In this document: positions 24,031 to 33,636 of the stretch, one piece after another | How the letters are laid out: each line of letters begins with the position of its first letter | Numbering within the stretch: the stretch's first letter is position 1 | Source: Anaerolineaceae bacterium | Lineage (GTDB): Bacteria; Chloroflexota; Anaerolineae; Anaerolineales; Anaerolineaceae | Assembly: GCA_017417055.1 (NCBI GenBank) | Contig: JAFPZX010000174.1 | Coordinates: 1-64,000, forward strand | Direction: 5' to 3' | Length of the DNA stretch: 64,000 nt | Notes under the pieces: model-generated | Seen by the model: the letters and a program-made list of their open reading frames with translations, nothing else | Told to the model about the DNA's origin: nothing | Databases searched by the model: none | Position numbers and translations under genes: made by a program

Positions 24031-26373
24031 AAATTCATACTCATACTCTTCTTCGGGCTGAGTTTTCTTGCTGTTTTTCAGACTGATGACGAAATCCTCC
24101 GCTTCATCCTCATCCCACAGCACTTCGCGGGCTTTCCCGCCCAGCTGCATCGGACCGACAACGCCAAGCTCTTCCATACGGAGCAGCAAACGGGAAGCAA
24201 CCGGGAAACTGACGTTGAGTTTTCCCTGGAGATAAGCCGCACTGGCCTTTTTCGTCCGTGTAACCAGACGGACCGCATCCTTCAATTTCTTTTCATCCCG
24301 GCTCATCTCGTTTTGTTTCTCGAGTTCCATAATCTCATCCCACGGAGTGGTATTCAACTCTGCTGTCGGTTTCGGAGACAGTTTTTTCCACAAACTGACC
24401 ACTTTGTCGATCTCATTATCCGTGAGCAAAGGACCCTGTACACGGGTCGGGACGTTGGCGGAAGGATCGATGAAATACATATCCCCGCGGCCCAGCAGCT
24501 TTTCCGCCCCCTGTTTGCCCATGATCACGCGGGAGTCCACAGCCGAGGCGACAGTCAAAGCGATACGCGCGGGAATGTTGGTCTTGATTTTCCCGGTGAT
24601 GACCGTGGTGTCAGGACGCTGCGTGGCAAGGATCAGATGCATACCGGTGGCACGGGCAAGGGAAGCCAGGGTGTCGATACATTCCTGACCCTGCTTGTCC
24701 GCTCCGCGCATAATTTCAGACATCTCATCGATGATGATCACAATATAAGGCAGCGGCTTTTGCCCGTGATCCTGTGCGTACCGGTTATAGACTTCCAGTT
24801 TTCGGGCGCCAACCGTCTCAAAGAGCTTGTAACGGCTCTTCATTTCCTGCACTGCCCACTGCAGCACGGCAACACTGCGTTCATATTCCGTTTCTACCTT
24901 GCCAAGCAAATGCGGCAGACCGTTGAAATGATAAAATTCAACGCGTTTCGGGTCGATCATCACAAAACGCAGCTGTTCCGGCGTGTTGTTCATCGCCAGA
25001 CAAATCGCCATAGAGCGCAGACAGATCGATTTACCGGAGTTTGTCGTACCGGCCACCAACAGGTGCGGCATATTCGCCAGGTCGGCAACGATCGGTTCAC
25101 CGGCAATATCTCTGCCGAGAACCACAGCCAGCGGAGAATTTTTGCGCTGGAACTCACGGCTTTCGATCAGCGGGCGCATCCGGACCTTCATCGCCTGCGG
25201 ATTCGGAATATCGATACCGATATAAGATTCTCCCGGAACCGGCGCCTGAATGGAAAGATTGCTCACCCCAAGACGAACAGCCAGATCCCGTTCTGTTTTG
25301 GCCACTTCCGAAACACGGATGTTTTTGGAAGTGTTTTTTCCGGATTTTACGATATTCCCCGGAACCACCTGATACTGCACCACACTCGGACCAACGGAAC
25401 ATCCGATCACCTTCACCGGTGTTCCGAACTCAACCATTGCCTCTTCAATTTCCGCGATAAACTCGGAATGGTCAGCATTTTGTCCGTAAAAACCCAATTC
25501 CGTGTCCAGCAGGTTCAGCGGCGGGAGCCTGTTGGACCGCACAGCGGATGCTGTGCCTGTCGATGTTTGATTTACTACTGTTGTGTTGTTGGTCTTTTCT
25601 TTGATCGTATCCATTGTCTTTTTCTTTGTAAAGAAAGCCGGAATTGCGTCCAGCGGTTTCTTTACCGGAGCAGGAGGTTCCTGTACTGATTCCTGCTCAT
25701 CTCTTATCTCCTCTTCCAGCATCTTCTGACGAGATGCTTGTTCGGCAGCCTGATATTCCGACTGCCAGTCAAATCCCGCCGGGTCTTTTTCGACGGGTTT
25801 TGTCTTTAATTCCTCCAGGACACCCTTCACAAAAAGAATGATTTCCCGCAGCAATTCACGGAAAAGCTTCGGCAGCCAAACCGTACCGCCGCACAGCAGA
25901 CAAACCGAAAAAAACAGGATGACCCATAAAAGGAAACCGGCCTTTCCTTTGGAACTTCCGGCAGTAATTATATTTACAATAGTCATGCCAAAATTACCAC
26001 CGATTTCTTTTCCGCCATACATCGCGCTGAGTGTGATGCCGACAATAAAGATAATCAGCAGCAAAACCGGGTATAGGATCTGCTTTTTCCGGCTCAGCTT
26101 TACCCGCGGAAGCAGCCAGCGCATCAGCAGAACAGCGATACCGGCGATGACGAGCAAAAGGGAAAGGACGACTGCCCACACGCCAAACCAGGAGCGGAGC
26201 AGCGTACAGAACGGCACCACAAGACTGCCCGGATTGTTGCTGAAAAATCCGGTGGAAAGCAGCATGCCGATAAAAATCAGGACCACGCAGACAATATCGA
26301 TCGTGTGGCCGGGACTGTAAATTGGCAGCGGTATCCGGTTCAGTGTTTTCCTGGTGTCATTCGTCATTTTCAT
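24025..26373 (-). CDS. ftsK: FtsK/SpoIIIE DNA translocase
   Basis: Membrane-anchored DNA pump for chromosome segregation at the division septum, 782 residues. Four hydrophobic segments occupy ~20-175. A charged, Gln/Glu/Pro-rich linker runs to ~290. The motor follows, with Walker A in AGTTNSGKSICLRS, Walker B YIVIIIDEMSEIMRG and LILATQRPDTTVITGKIK. The gamma winged-helix domain that reads orienting DNA sequences lies near the C-terminus (AAYLQGKLNVSFPVASRLL). The start codon overlaps the preceding 7TM gene by 17 bp, so expression is coupled to it. The linker is short compared with E. coli FtsK, as in SpoIIIE. Confidence 0.96.
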   Translation of the reverse strand: MKMTNDTRKTLNRIPLPIYSPGHTIDIVCVVLIFIGMLLSTGFFSNNPGSLVVPFCTLLRSWFGVWAVVLSLLLVIAGIAVLLMRWLLPRVKLSRKKQILYPVLLLIIFIVGITLSAMYGGKEIGGNFGMTIVNIITAGSSKGKAGFLLWVILFFSVCLLCGGTVWLPKLFRELLREIILFVKGVLEELKTKPVEKDPAGFDWQSEYQAAEQASRQKMLEEEIRDEQESVQEPPAPVKKPLDAIPAFFTKKKTMDTIKEKTNNTTVVNQTSTGTASAVRSNRLPPLNLLDTELGFYGQNADHSEFIAEIEEAMVEFGTPVKVIGCSVGPSVVQYQVVPGNIVKSGKNTSKNIRVSEVAKTERDLAVRLGVSNLSIQAPVPGESYIGIDIPNPQAMKVRMRPLIESREFQRKNSPLAVVLGRDIAGEPIVADLANMPHLLVAGTTNSGKSICLRSMAICLAMNNTPEQLRFVMIDPKRVEFYHFNGLPHLLGKVETEYERSVAVLQWAVQEMKSRYKLFETVGARKLEVYNRYAQDHGQKPLPYIVIIIDEMSEIMRGADKQGQECIDTLASLARATGMHLILATQRPDTTVITGKIKTNIPARIALTVASAVDSRVIMGKQGAEKLLGRGDMYFIDPSANVPTRVQGPLLTDNEIDKVVSLWKKLSPKPTAELNTTPWDEIMELEKQNEMSRDEKKLKDAVRLVTRTKKASAAYLQGKLNVSFPVASRLLLRMEELGVVGPMQLGGKAREVLWDEDEAEDFVISLKNSKKTQPEEEYEYEFN

Positions 26374-28243
26374 GCTCCATACGGATAATCACTTTTGACA
26401 AAGCCTCCACAGCAACCTTTTGTTTCCTGTAAAAATCAGCTTCCGACATCGAAAGCCTGCGGACAACATCCTTGACCTTCTGTTTTTCAAAAAACTTGTA
26501 ATCGATCAGGTTATACAGCATCCATTCGCCGCTGGTGGAGCGTTCCCCCTCCGGACGGATTTCTTCCAACGCCTTTTTCAGTACCGCACGCAGCGCGTTG
26601 ACTTCGTTTTCACCGCTTTCCGCGGCAGTTTTTTGAACGATCTGCCATTTCAGCAGCGGACTTTCCGAAAGGCGCGGTCCGCCCCAGTAATGCGTCAGCG
26701 CGTCCTTGACCCAAACTGTCACATCATCCAATTCAGCCTTGGGACTTTCCCCGAGCAGCGCGGTTTGATCCAGCACGCTGCCGCTGCGGAAGCTGTCCGC
26801 CCCGGTCTGATCTGTTCGGGTTCTCAGTACCTGGTAGGCAGTAGTCAGGTAACGGCGCTGCCACAGGACCGTCCGCGCGTTTTCAATCGCATCCTCTAAA
26901 ATCTGTTTGTTTCCATTGGGAAAATACTCCGGTGAAATATCCGCAAGCCCCATAACACCAAGGAATGTATCCAGATTTTCATCATGATTAAATACAGGAA
27001 TCAGGACCCCCGTATCATCCCAATAGAGAGCGTCGCCATGTTCCCGGAAATACGCGGGAAGCTCCTCCAGCAATGCCGGGAGGTTCTTCCAGCTGCTTTC
27101 ACCGGTTTGGATGAGCGGGTCAATGGATCCGGATTCGTCGATTACAGCAAAAAATCCATCCCGAGCCTGAAAACGGTCGCACAACGCACCGGTGATGGCT
27201 TCAATATAGGTTTCAAGTTCCGGTTTGAAAACCATCATGCCCTGAAATTCTTTGTAAATGGTGTAGTCTTCTTTCCCGAGACCGACGATCCCGCCCCGTT
27301 CAATGTACGGCATCAGTACCGTGATCAGATATTCCAAAATGATAATCGCCACCACGGTCGCAAATGTATTGACTCCGGTAATATCAAGTCCCAATTTATC
27401 CCCGGAACGGTTGATCATGGTAACCAGCCACAAAGTTAAACTGGCGGTCACCGGACCGCGCAGCATCCATTCAATCATGCGCAGACGGGTGAATCGGTCA
27501 GACCAGGGAACGGAGAACGTCGCACAGGCGTAACCCAGCAGCACGACCATCACCGCCACCACCGCGTTTCCAATCACGCTCAATGTCCAGAAAACGACGG
27601 GATATTGGGAAATCAAAAGCCCGGACCCGAACAGCAGCAGTGGGAACGTGCCGACAATAATGCCCAGAACACCGGCAATCAGGTAAATCATCCGTCTCCG
27701 GCTGGCTTTTGTGCGTGTCCGATTGTAAACCATCGCCAATACCCAAAGGATTCCGAGTAAATTGACAACGAAAAAGATCCAGAACAGGATCGTCATATCG
27801 GAAAGGACCATGGTTGTCCCGATGTTGGAAATCATACGAATCCCATGGAACAATTTCCCGGACCACAACAGCACAACAAAAACAAAGGCGATGAGGATGT
27901 TTACCGGAGAAAGAAACCGTGAGAACCGGCTTCGGTCCACGCCCGTCATTTCCAACAGCACCATGGCAAACTCAAAACACACCGGAGCCAATATGACGAA
28001 CCCGGTCCAATGGATCATCTGCCACATCTGTTTTGCGGGGAGTCCCGATGCCATGGTTTCCAATGCGTCCGCACTGTAAATCACCGTTACGCTCAAAAGT
28101 ACCGGCACGAGGGAAAACGCAAGTTTCTGTCTTTTTTTAAGGAATTGCAGCGAGAACAGAAGAACTGAAAAGGCTGCCATTGCAACCGCCGCTGTCAGCA
28201 CCTCGCTCAGCGTCCGCAAAACCGGAATCAGATAAGTCACCAT
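26357..28243 (-). CDS. Multi-TM protein resembling histidine-kinase 7TM sensors, no kinase domain
   Basis: A 628-residue membrane protein. Eight or nine hydrophobic segments fill the first ~330 residues, with a layout like the 7TM sensor region of some histidine kinases (ADALETMASG...WTGFVILAPVCFEFAM). The cytosolic half (~340-628) contains a GAF-like stretch (LCDRFQARDGFFAVIDESG; VLIPVFNHDENLDTFLGVMGLA) and a helical C-terminus. No H, N or G boxes of a kinase were seen. I chose the ATG at 28241-28243, 5 bp after the GNAT stop; a longer frame overlaps that gene. It overlaps ftsK by 17 bp. Probably a signal receptor acting through protein contact; function unknown. Confidence 0.75.
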   Translation of the reverse strand: MVTYLIPVLRTLSEVLTAAVAMAAFSVLLFSLQFLKKRQKLAFSLVPVLLSVTVIYSADALETMASGLPAKQMWQMIHWTGFVILAPVCFEFAMVLLEMTGVDRSRFSRFLSPVNILIAFVFVVLLWSGKLFHGIRMISNIGTTMVLSDMTILFWIFFVVNLLGILWVLAMVYNRTRTKASRRRMIYLIAGVLGIIVGTFPLLLFGSGLLISQYPVVFWTLSVIGNAVVAVMVVLLGYACATFSVPWSDRFTRLRMIEWMLRGPVTASLTLWLVTMINRSGDKLGLDITGVNTFATVVAIIILEYLITVLMPYIERGGIVGLGKEDYTIYKEFQGMMVFKPELETYIEAITGALCDRFQARDGFFAVIDESGSIDPLIQTGESSWKNLPALLEELPAYFREHGDALYWDDTGVLIPVFNHDENLDTFLGVMGLADISPEYFPNGNKQILEDAIENARTVLWQRRYLTTAYQVLRTRTDQTGADSFRSGSVLDQTALLGESPKAELDDVTVWVKDALTHYWGGPRLSESPLLKWQIVQKTAAESGENEVNALRAVLKKALEEIRPEGERSTSGEWMLYNLIDYKFFEKQKVKDVVRRLSMSEADFYRKQKVAVEALSKVIIRMEHENDE

Positions 28244-28248
28244 AAAAA

Positions 28249-28788
28249 CTACCGGACGTTTTTGGAAAAAAACATTCCGATCTCCATATTCCGAAAGAAA
28301 AATTCCTGGTAGCCGCAAAACAAAAATCCGCGGGCCATCAAAAAATGAATTGCCGGATCGTTTTTTGCCTGCACCATGCAGACAAGCGAGCGAATTTTAT
28401 TTTGACTCGCGATTTCTGTCACACGCTCCAGCATGGCAGATCCCACCCCTTTGCTGCGGTACGGTGGCATTACGCCGCCTGTTTTGATCGTCAGCCGGTT
28501 GACTGTCTCATCCCGCTCCAGCCGGACGTAGCCGATCACCTGATCCTCATAGCGTGCCGCTAAGATTTCCCTCAGGCGGATCTGTTCTTTCAGTCTCGCG
28601 ACACTGTATCCCTGGAAGGGAACACGTATCGTTTTCGGCAAGCGGATACGCTGAAAAGTGGATTCAAAGCTCTCATAACGCTCCAGCATCTGTGTTTTCC
28701 AGACGTAATCACTTTCAAAACTCAGGTCTATCAAAGAGATCTGGTCATATTCTTCTAAAGTAGCTGCACCAATTTCAATTTCTGCCAT
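28249..28788 (-). CDS. GNAT-family N-acetyltransferase
   Basis: A 179-residue acetyltransferase. Motif A is GGVMPPYRSKGVGSAMLERV with an intact SKGVG loop, followed by SLVCMVQAKNDPAIHFLMARGF. The N-terminal half contains an unusual insertion (FQRIRLPKTIRVPFQGYSVARL) before the core. It is the first gene of a three-gene run with the 7TM protein and ftsK, which suggests a link to cell-envelope or division signalling, but the substrate is unknown. Confidence 0.87.
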   Translation of the reverse strand: MAEIEIGAATLEEYDQISLIDLSFESDYVWKTQMLERYESFESTFQRIRLPKTIRVPFQGYSVARLKEQIRLREILAARYEDQVIGYVRLERDETVNRLTIKTGGVMPPYRSKGVGSAMLERVTEIASQNKIRSLVCMVQAKNDPAIHFLMARGFLFCGYQEFFFRNMEIGMFFSKNVR

Positions 28789-28991
28789 ACTTCTATTGTA
28801 ACCGCTTTAAAGAAAATTTAGACCCTTTTTGTAATTGTTAAGTACCGGGACAGTCCCCCTCCCGGAGGACCGTCAGCGCCGATGCCGGACAATTACCGCG
28901 CTGGTTACGACATTTTTCCTGCGGCGCGGTAAAACAATACAGAATGAAACAGGATTTACGTGCAGGCGCGGCAGTTGTTGACCGGAATTAT

Positions 28992-29035
28992 AAAAAAACA
29001 GGCAGAGGGAGGGTGAGTCCGTCTGCCTGTTTTTT
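28992..29035 (-). terminator. Strong terminator after the sortase gene
   Basis: AAAAAACAGGCAGA and TCTGCCTGTTTTTT form a 14-bp stem, including the A/T flanks, with a loop of about 16 bases. Read on the minus strand it lies just after the sortase stop; the symmetric A/T tracts allow function in both directions. The rest of the 28789-29052 gap has a short GGGACAGTCCC / GGACCGTC hairpin-like stretch and no gene. Confidence 0.85.
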
Positions 29036-29052
29036 GATTATTTGGGGAGCGA

Positions 29053-30447
29053 TTAAATCGGTTCAGCAAAAATGATACGGCGGTTGATGTAACCGCCTTC
29101 AGCTGATTCATCCTCACAAGTGATCAAGACCAGCGAGTTTTCTTTAAGATTATCAATAATCGTGGCAAACCCATCGTAAGATATCTTGTAATTTGCGTAA
29201 ATCTTAAAAGATTGCATTTCGTTGTTTTCATCGATAATGAACAGGCGGTCGTTGTCTTCGAGGGATTCGATAAAGAGGAACGGACCGGTTTCCATGGTGT
29301 CCAGGTGATTGTGACCGGTCAGGACCGTTATCCCTTCACCGGGGAAGGCGCTGCCTTCGAGCATACCGATATTACTACCAAGCCATTCGACAGGGTACGT
29401 TCCATCTTCCACCGGGACGTTAACAACAGATTCCATAACACCCAGACTCGGGATCTGCAACGTCAGTCCGGTTATGCCGTAAACCAGGTTTTGCGGACGC
29501 GCCCGCAGCGGTGTGACGTGGAAAGCGGAGAATCCCGTGGCGGGGAGCTGTTCAAACAGCAGCTCAAAGAATGAGGAAATTCCGGGCTGTACCGGCTGAG
29601 GGGGAACAGGGGCCGGGTTTTGCTGAATGTCATTGATTTTTTTGGAGACAGGATCCAGAATCGTGATCGGAAGAGGATTGGCGTTCAGGGTATTGATCAT
29701 GCCGGTCAGATTTGTAAAGGAGGAGATATCTGCGAACAAATCATCCAGGTAGCCGGTTCCTGCGGTCCCATCGGAAGTATAAGTAACAAGGGATTCAGCG
29801 GATTGCTGACTGAAGATCTGGTTGATGGCCGGGTAATTGGATAAATTTGACGCCAATTCTCGCCAGACACTGTTCCAAAAAGTAACAGAGGCAATTTCCT
29901 GCCCGGATGCGGCGGCTTTTGAGAGCAGGTTCGTTAAGTCAATTGCCAGCTGATTGGAATTGTTCCTTTCTATCATATTCAATTGATTTTTCACGAGGGG
30001 ATAAATCGTTTGATTTGTATAATTTTTTACATCGTCCAGAAAAACAGTGAGTGTTCCGGACTCTTGATTGCCTTCATATGTCAGGGAGATATTTACGGTG
30101 ATTTGGGGCAGAAATTCTTCTGAACCGGCGCTTGTGGCGGGAATTGTGATTTCCATCGTTTTGCCGTCAAGTGTGATTGTGCCGGAGAGTCCCTTTTGCA
30201 AAAAAACCATCAGCTGATTGGCTGTCAGATCGCCGAGATTGGTATATTGAGAATTCTGAAGATTCCAGATCAATCCACCAAGTGTTTTGTTCTGACCGGT
30301 GGCTTCTGAAAGTAATTGATCCATGATTTCACTGCCGGACAGTTCGTTATTTTGTGCGGAAATAACAGCGTCGGGATTGAGAACCGGAAATGCCATTAGC
30401 ATAAAAGCTAATAGAAAAACAAGAAAAGACTTTCTTTCAGTAAACAT
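29053..30447 (-). CDS. Sortase with large extracellular N-terminal domain
   Basis: A 464-residue secreted transpeptidase. The start at 30445-30447 has AGGAGAGAG upstream and opens directly on a signal peptide (FLVFLLAFMLMAF, cleavage near ISA-Q); the frame extends 38 codons further upstream without a signal. Residues ~27-315 are a Thr/Asn/Ser-rich domain I do not recognise. The C-terminal ~140 residues are the sortase fold: catalytic His in LTGHNHLD, Cys in LVLITCEDES and Arg in YINRRIIF. Most sortases are small, so a ~290-residue N-terminal domain is unusual. No LPxTG-type substrate is visible in the window. Confidence 0.9.
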   Translation of the reverse strand: MFTERKSFLVFLLAFMLMAFPVLNPDAVISAQNNELSGSEIMDQLLSEATGQNKTLGGLIWNLQNSQYTNLGDLTANQLMVFLQKGLSGTITLDGKTMEITIPATSAGSEEFLPQITVNISLTYEGNQESGTLTVFLDDVKNYTNQTIYPLVKNQLNMIERNNSNQLAIDLTNLLSKAAASGQEIASVTFWNSVWRELASNLSNYPAINQIFSQQSAESLVTYTSDGTAGTGYLDDLFADISSFTNLTGMINTLNANPLPITILDPVSKKINDIQQNPAPVPPQPVQPGISSFFELLFEQLPATGFSAFHVTPLRARPQNLVYGITGLTLQIPSLGVMESVVNVPVEDGTYPVEWLGSNIGMLEGSAFPGEGITVLTGHNHLDTMETGPFLFIESLEDNDRLFIIDENNEMQSFKIYANYKISYDGFATIIDNLKENSLVLITCEDESAEGGYINRRIIFAEPI

Positions 30448-30549
30448 AATCTCTCTCCTGATTCTGAAAGATAAAATTATATTGCTGTTCAACACCCGGT
30501 AACGCATCTCCGGTGCGGTGCAGGGGATTAAACAAATTCTCCTCTGAGA

Positions 30550-30578
30550 ATCATACCACATTTTTTAAATTCACACAA
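30550..30578 (-). promoter_or_regulatory. Promoter for the sortase gene
   Basis: Minus-strand TTGTGT (30573-30578) and TATGAT (30550-30555) with exactly 17 bp between, about 100 bp upstream of the sortase ATG. Confidence 0.55.
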
Positions 30579-30773
30579 TATCTTAAAATAACCTGGATTT
30601 AATTGCGTTTCAATGGGGTACTGTTCACGGGTACATACCACGTGTCACCAGTGATGTGACGCCGCGGCATGAATTGTTATAATTACTCTAAAGCTTACGC
30701 TGAAATCAACCGGGGCAATCAGCATTCCGCAGGAAATCCCGGTTTTGAATACTTAATTGGAGAACACGGAACC

Positions 30774-32045
30774 ATGTTTATTGATGAAGCTGAAATTTAT
30801 GTACGATCCGGCAAAGGCGGAGATGGATTTATGCATTTCCACAGGGAAAAATATGTATCCCGCGGAGGTCCCGACGGCGGAGACGGCGGACGCGGCGGAG
30901 ACCTGGTGCTCAAGGTCGACCGGCGCATGAACACACTGGCCTCCTTCCGTCATAAAACACGTTATATTGCGGGAGACGGACAAAAGGGCGGCATCAACAA
31001 CATGACGGGGAAATCCGCCGATAACCTGATTGTTCTTGTTCCCGCCGGCACGATTGTCCGTGAAAAAGAAACCGGAGCCATGCTCGGTGACCTGACCCAT
31101 GACGGGCAGGAACTGATCGTCTGTAAAGGCGGACGCGGCGGACGGGGCAACACGCATTTTGTCTCTCCATCCAACCAGGCTCCCCGCACCGCGGAAAAGG
31201 GCGAACCGTATGAAGAAAAGAATCTGGCGCTGGAACTGAAACTGATTGCCGATGTCGGTATTGTAGGCGTCCCGAACGCCGGGAAATCTTCATTTCTGGC
31301 CGCTGCTACCAACGCCACACCCAAAATCGCAAATTACCCATTCACTACGCTGGAGCCCAATCTGGGTGTAGCGGAACTGGACACGGAGCACTCCATTGTT
31401 CTTTCGGACGTTCCGGGACTTATCGAAGGGGCTCATATGGGCGTCGGATTGGGTGATTCCTTTCTGCGCCACATTCAGCGCACCCGTGTCATTCTGCACG
31501 TGCTGAACGGTGAATCGGAAGATCCAATCGCGGATTTTGACCAGATCAATCAGGAAATGGCGCTTTTCGATGCCAAACTCGGCGAAAAACATCAGCTTGT
31601 TGTCTATAACAAAATGGATATTCCCGAGGCAGCCGAACGCTGGCCGGAAATCGAAGCGGCGCTGAAAGAACGGGGATATGAAGCCATGAATATGTCCGCG
31701 GCAACCTCCGGCAACATTAAGCCCATTCTCTGGAAATTATACGAAATGGTTCAAAATGCCCCGGTTGAAGAAGAGGAAAGCGATGAGGTGCTGCCGCTTT
31801 ACACACCGGAAGATGATCCGCGGCAGTTCACCATCAGCCGCAATGATTACGGTGATTATGTCGTCCGCGGCACAGCCATTGAGCGTGCGGCAAAGATGAC
31901 ATTCTGGGAACACCCCGGCTCGCTGCGCCGCTTCCAAAACCTGATGAAAACACTCGGTATTGAAGACGCGCTGCGTCAGGCCGGTGTGGAAAATGGAGAT
32001 ACCGTTATGATCGGTGAAAGTTTCGAACTGGAATGGGTAGAATAA
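30774..32045 (+). CDS. obg: GTPase Obg/CgtA
   Basis: Essential ribosome-assembly and stress GTPase, 423 residues from the chosen ATG. The glycine-rich Obg fold comes first (MFIDEAEIYVRSGKGGDG; GGPDGGDGGRGGD; GGRGGRGN). The G domain follows with G1 GVPNAGKSS, switch TTLEPNLGV, G3 DVPGLIEGA and G4 NKMD. The C-terminal OCT domain (~345-423; RNDYGDYVVRG, LMKTLGIEDALRQAGVENGD) completes the Chloroflexota/Firmicutes-type arrangement. The frame is open 35 codons upstream, but those residues are not Obg-like, so the internal ATG at 30774 is used. The stop is followed at once by a family A repeat. Confidence 0.97.
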   Translation: MFIDEAEIYVRSGKGGDGFMHFHREKYVSRGGPDGGDGGRGGDLVLKVDRRMNTLASFRHKTRYIAGDGQKGGINNMTGKSADNLIVLVPAGTIVREKETGAMLGDLTHDGQELIVCKGGRGGRGNTHFVSPSNQAPRTAEKGEPYEEKNLALELKLIADVGIVGVPNAGKSSFLAAATNATPKIANYPFTTLEPNLGVAELDTEHSIVLSDVPGLIEGAHMGVGLGDSFLRHIQRTRVILHVLNGESEDPIADFDQINQEMALFDAKLGEKHQLVVYNKMDIPEAAERWPEIEAALKERGYEAMNMSAATSGNIKPILWKLYEMVQNAPVEEEESDEVLPLYTPEDDPRQFTISRNDYGDYVVRGTAIERAAKMTFWEHPGSLRRFQNLMKTLGIEDALRQAGVENGDTVMIGESFELEWVE

Positions 32046-32046
32046 A

Positions 32047-32143
32047 TTGTTCAGAATGGCGCACTCCGGGTCTGCCTTTTTGCTGCCGCTCCGCCGGCAC
32101 AAAAAGTCTGCACTGTGTGCTGCGCAGACAGGTTCTGAACAGC
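32047..32143. repeat. Family A dispersed hairpin with clear inverted ends
   Basis: Ends are TTGTTCAGAATGG and GGTTCTGAACAG, an inverted pair. Inside, CGCACTCCGGGTCTGCCTTTTTG pairs with CAAAAAGTCTGCACTGTGTG around a GCCGCTCCGCCGGC core. It begins 2 bp after the obg stop codon and could double as an mRNA 3' end. Confidence 0.7.
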
Positions 32144-32172
32144 TGCAGCTATAAAAAATAAGGAATAAATCA

Positions 32173-33636
32173 ATGGCAGAAGAAACCTTAAAAGAAACTG
32201 TATCGCCCGCGGAAAAGCCGCAGGATAACATCGTTACATCCAAACACAGTGTAACCATTGACGGAAAAGTGATTCGTTACACGGTGACAGTCGGCACCAT
32301 GGTCGTCAGTCAGGAATCACGCAAAGACGGGATTTACGAAGGAGAAAAGCCTCGCTTCGAGATCTTTTTCACCGCCTACACACTTGATGAACCGGGTGAC
32401 ATTGCGAACCGTCCGCTGACATTCTCATTCAACGGAGGCCCGGGATCAGCCTCCATGTGGGTCCATCTGGGATTCCTCGGACCGCGCCGTGTTCAGCTTG
32501 ACCCGGACGGGAAAGTGATCAAATTCCCCGCTCCACTCATCGACAATAAATACTCGATTCTGGACCTCACCGACCTGGTTTTTATCGATCCTGTTATGAC
32601 CGGCTACTCCCGCGCCATCGTCGGCAACAAAGAGGCGGATTTCCTCGGTTATGAGAATGACATTCAATCTGTCGGAGACTTTATCCGTCTTTACGTCACC
32701 CGCAATGAACGCTGGGCTTCCCCGAAATATCTGGCTGGTGAATCCTACGGCACTCCGCGTTCTGTCGGTCTGGCAAAATATCTTTCAGAAGAATACAGTC
32801 TTGACCTCAATGGGTTGATGCTGATCTCCACAGCCAATGACTTTTCCACACTGGAATTTGACCCGGGAAATGAACTGCCTTATGTGCTCCATCTGCCCAC
32901 ATACGCGGCCGATGCCTGGTATTACAAAAAGGCCGATCCCAAATATCTGGGAATGAGCATACAGGACTACACGAAAGAGGTCCGGGCTTTTGCCGAAGAA
33001 GAATATCTCACTGCGCTGTTCAAAGGCAGCCGTCTGACGCAGTCCGAACGGGAAAACCTCGCTGAAAAACTTTCCGCTTATACCGGACTGAGTAAACGAT
33101 ATATCCTGAATTCCAACCTGCGCATTGAAATCTCCCATTTCTGCAAAGAACTGCTGCGGGATGAACATCTGGTCGTCGGACGTATTGACAGCCGTTACAC
33201 CGGCACCGACCGTAATAATGTGGGCGGAACTTTTGAGGATGATCCCTCCGGTTATCAACTCGCCGGAGCTTTTGGCGGAGCCATCAATGATTATTTCAGA
33301 CGGGAATTGGGATTCAAATGTGAACGGCCTTATAAAACCTCCGTCTCCCTTTGGAAAGACTGGAAATACAATAACAATTCCTATCTGCAGCAGCAGGACA
33401 TTATTCGTGACGACATGTCAAAGAACAAGGATCTCAAGGTCTGGGTCATCTGCGGTTACTATGACCTCGCTACTCCTTTCTTCGCTGCTGAATGGGTCTA
33501 TGACCACATCTTCCTGGAACCGGAATTTCAGAAAAATCTGACCTTCACGTACTACGAATCCGGCCATATGATCTACCTGCATGAACCATCCCTCGCCCAA
33601 TTCAGGGAAGACGCAGTGAAATGGTATCGCAATTAA
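32173..33636 (+). CDS. S10-family serine carboxypeptidase-like protein
   Basis: A 487-residue alpha/beta hydrolase of peptidase family S10. The oxyanion motif NGGPGSASMW lies at ~87-96, the nucleophile Ser191 in GESYGT, the Asp in CGYYDLATPF and the His in YESGHMIYLHEPS. There is no signal peptide, so unlike vacuolar carboxypeptidases it should act in the cytoplasm, probably trimming peptides from the C-terminus. Disulfide cysteines typical of eukaryotic S10 enzymes are missing. It follows obg by 127 bp with a family A repeat between, so it is probably an independent unit. Confidence 0.93.
   Translation: MAEETLKETVSPAEKPQDNIVTSKHSVTIDGKVIRYTVTVGTMVVSQESRKDGIYEGEKPRFEIFFTAYTLDEPGDIANRPLTFSFNGGPGSASMWVHLGFLGPRRVQLDPDGKVIKFPAPLIDNKYSILDLTDLVFIDPVMTGYSRAIVGNKEADFLGYENDIQSVGDFIRLYVTRNERWASPKYLAGESYGTPRSVGLAKYLSEEYSLDLNGLMLISTANDFSTLEFDPGNELPYVLHLPTYAADAWYYKKADPKYLGMSIQDYTKEVRAFAEEEYLTALFKGSRLTQSERENLAEKLSAYTGLSKRYILNSNLRIEISHFCKELLRDEHLVVGRIDSRYTGTDRNNVGGTFEDDPSGYQLAGAFGGAINDYFRRELGFKCERPYKTSVSLWKDWKYNNNSYLQQQDIIRDDMSKNKDLKVWVICGYYDLATPFFAAEWVYDHIFLEPEFQKNLTFTYYESGHMIYLHEPSLAQFREDAVKWYRN

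Noticed and set aside
24313-25689. Plus-strand frame of 458 codons opposite ftsK
   Set aside because: It is antisense to a well-recognised gene, without a ribosome site or known motif, and reflects codon bias of the true strand.
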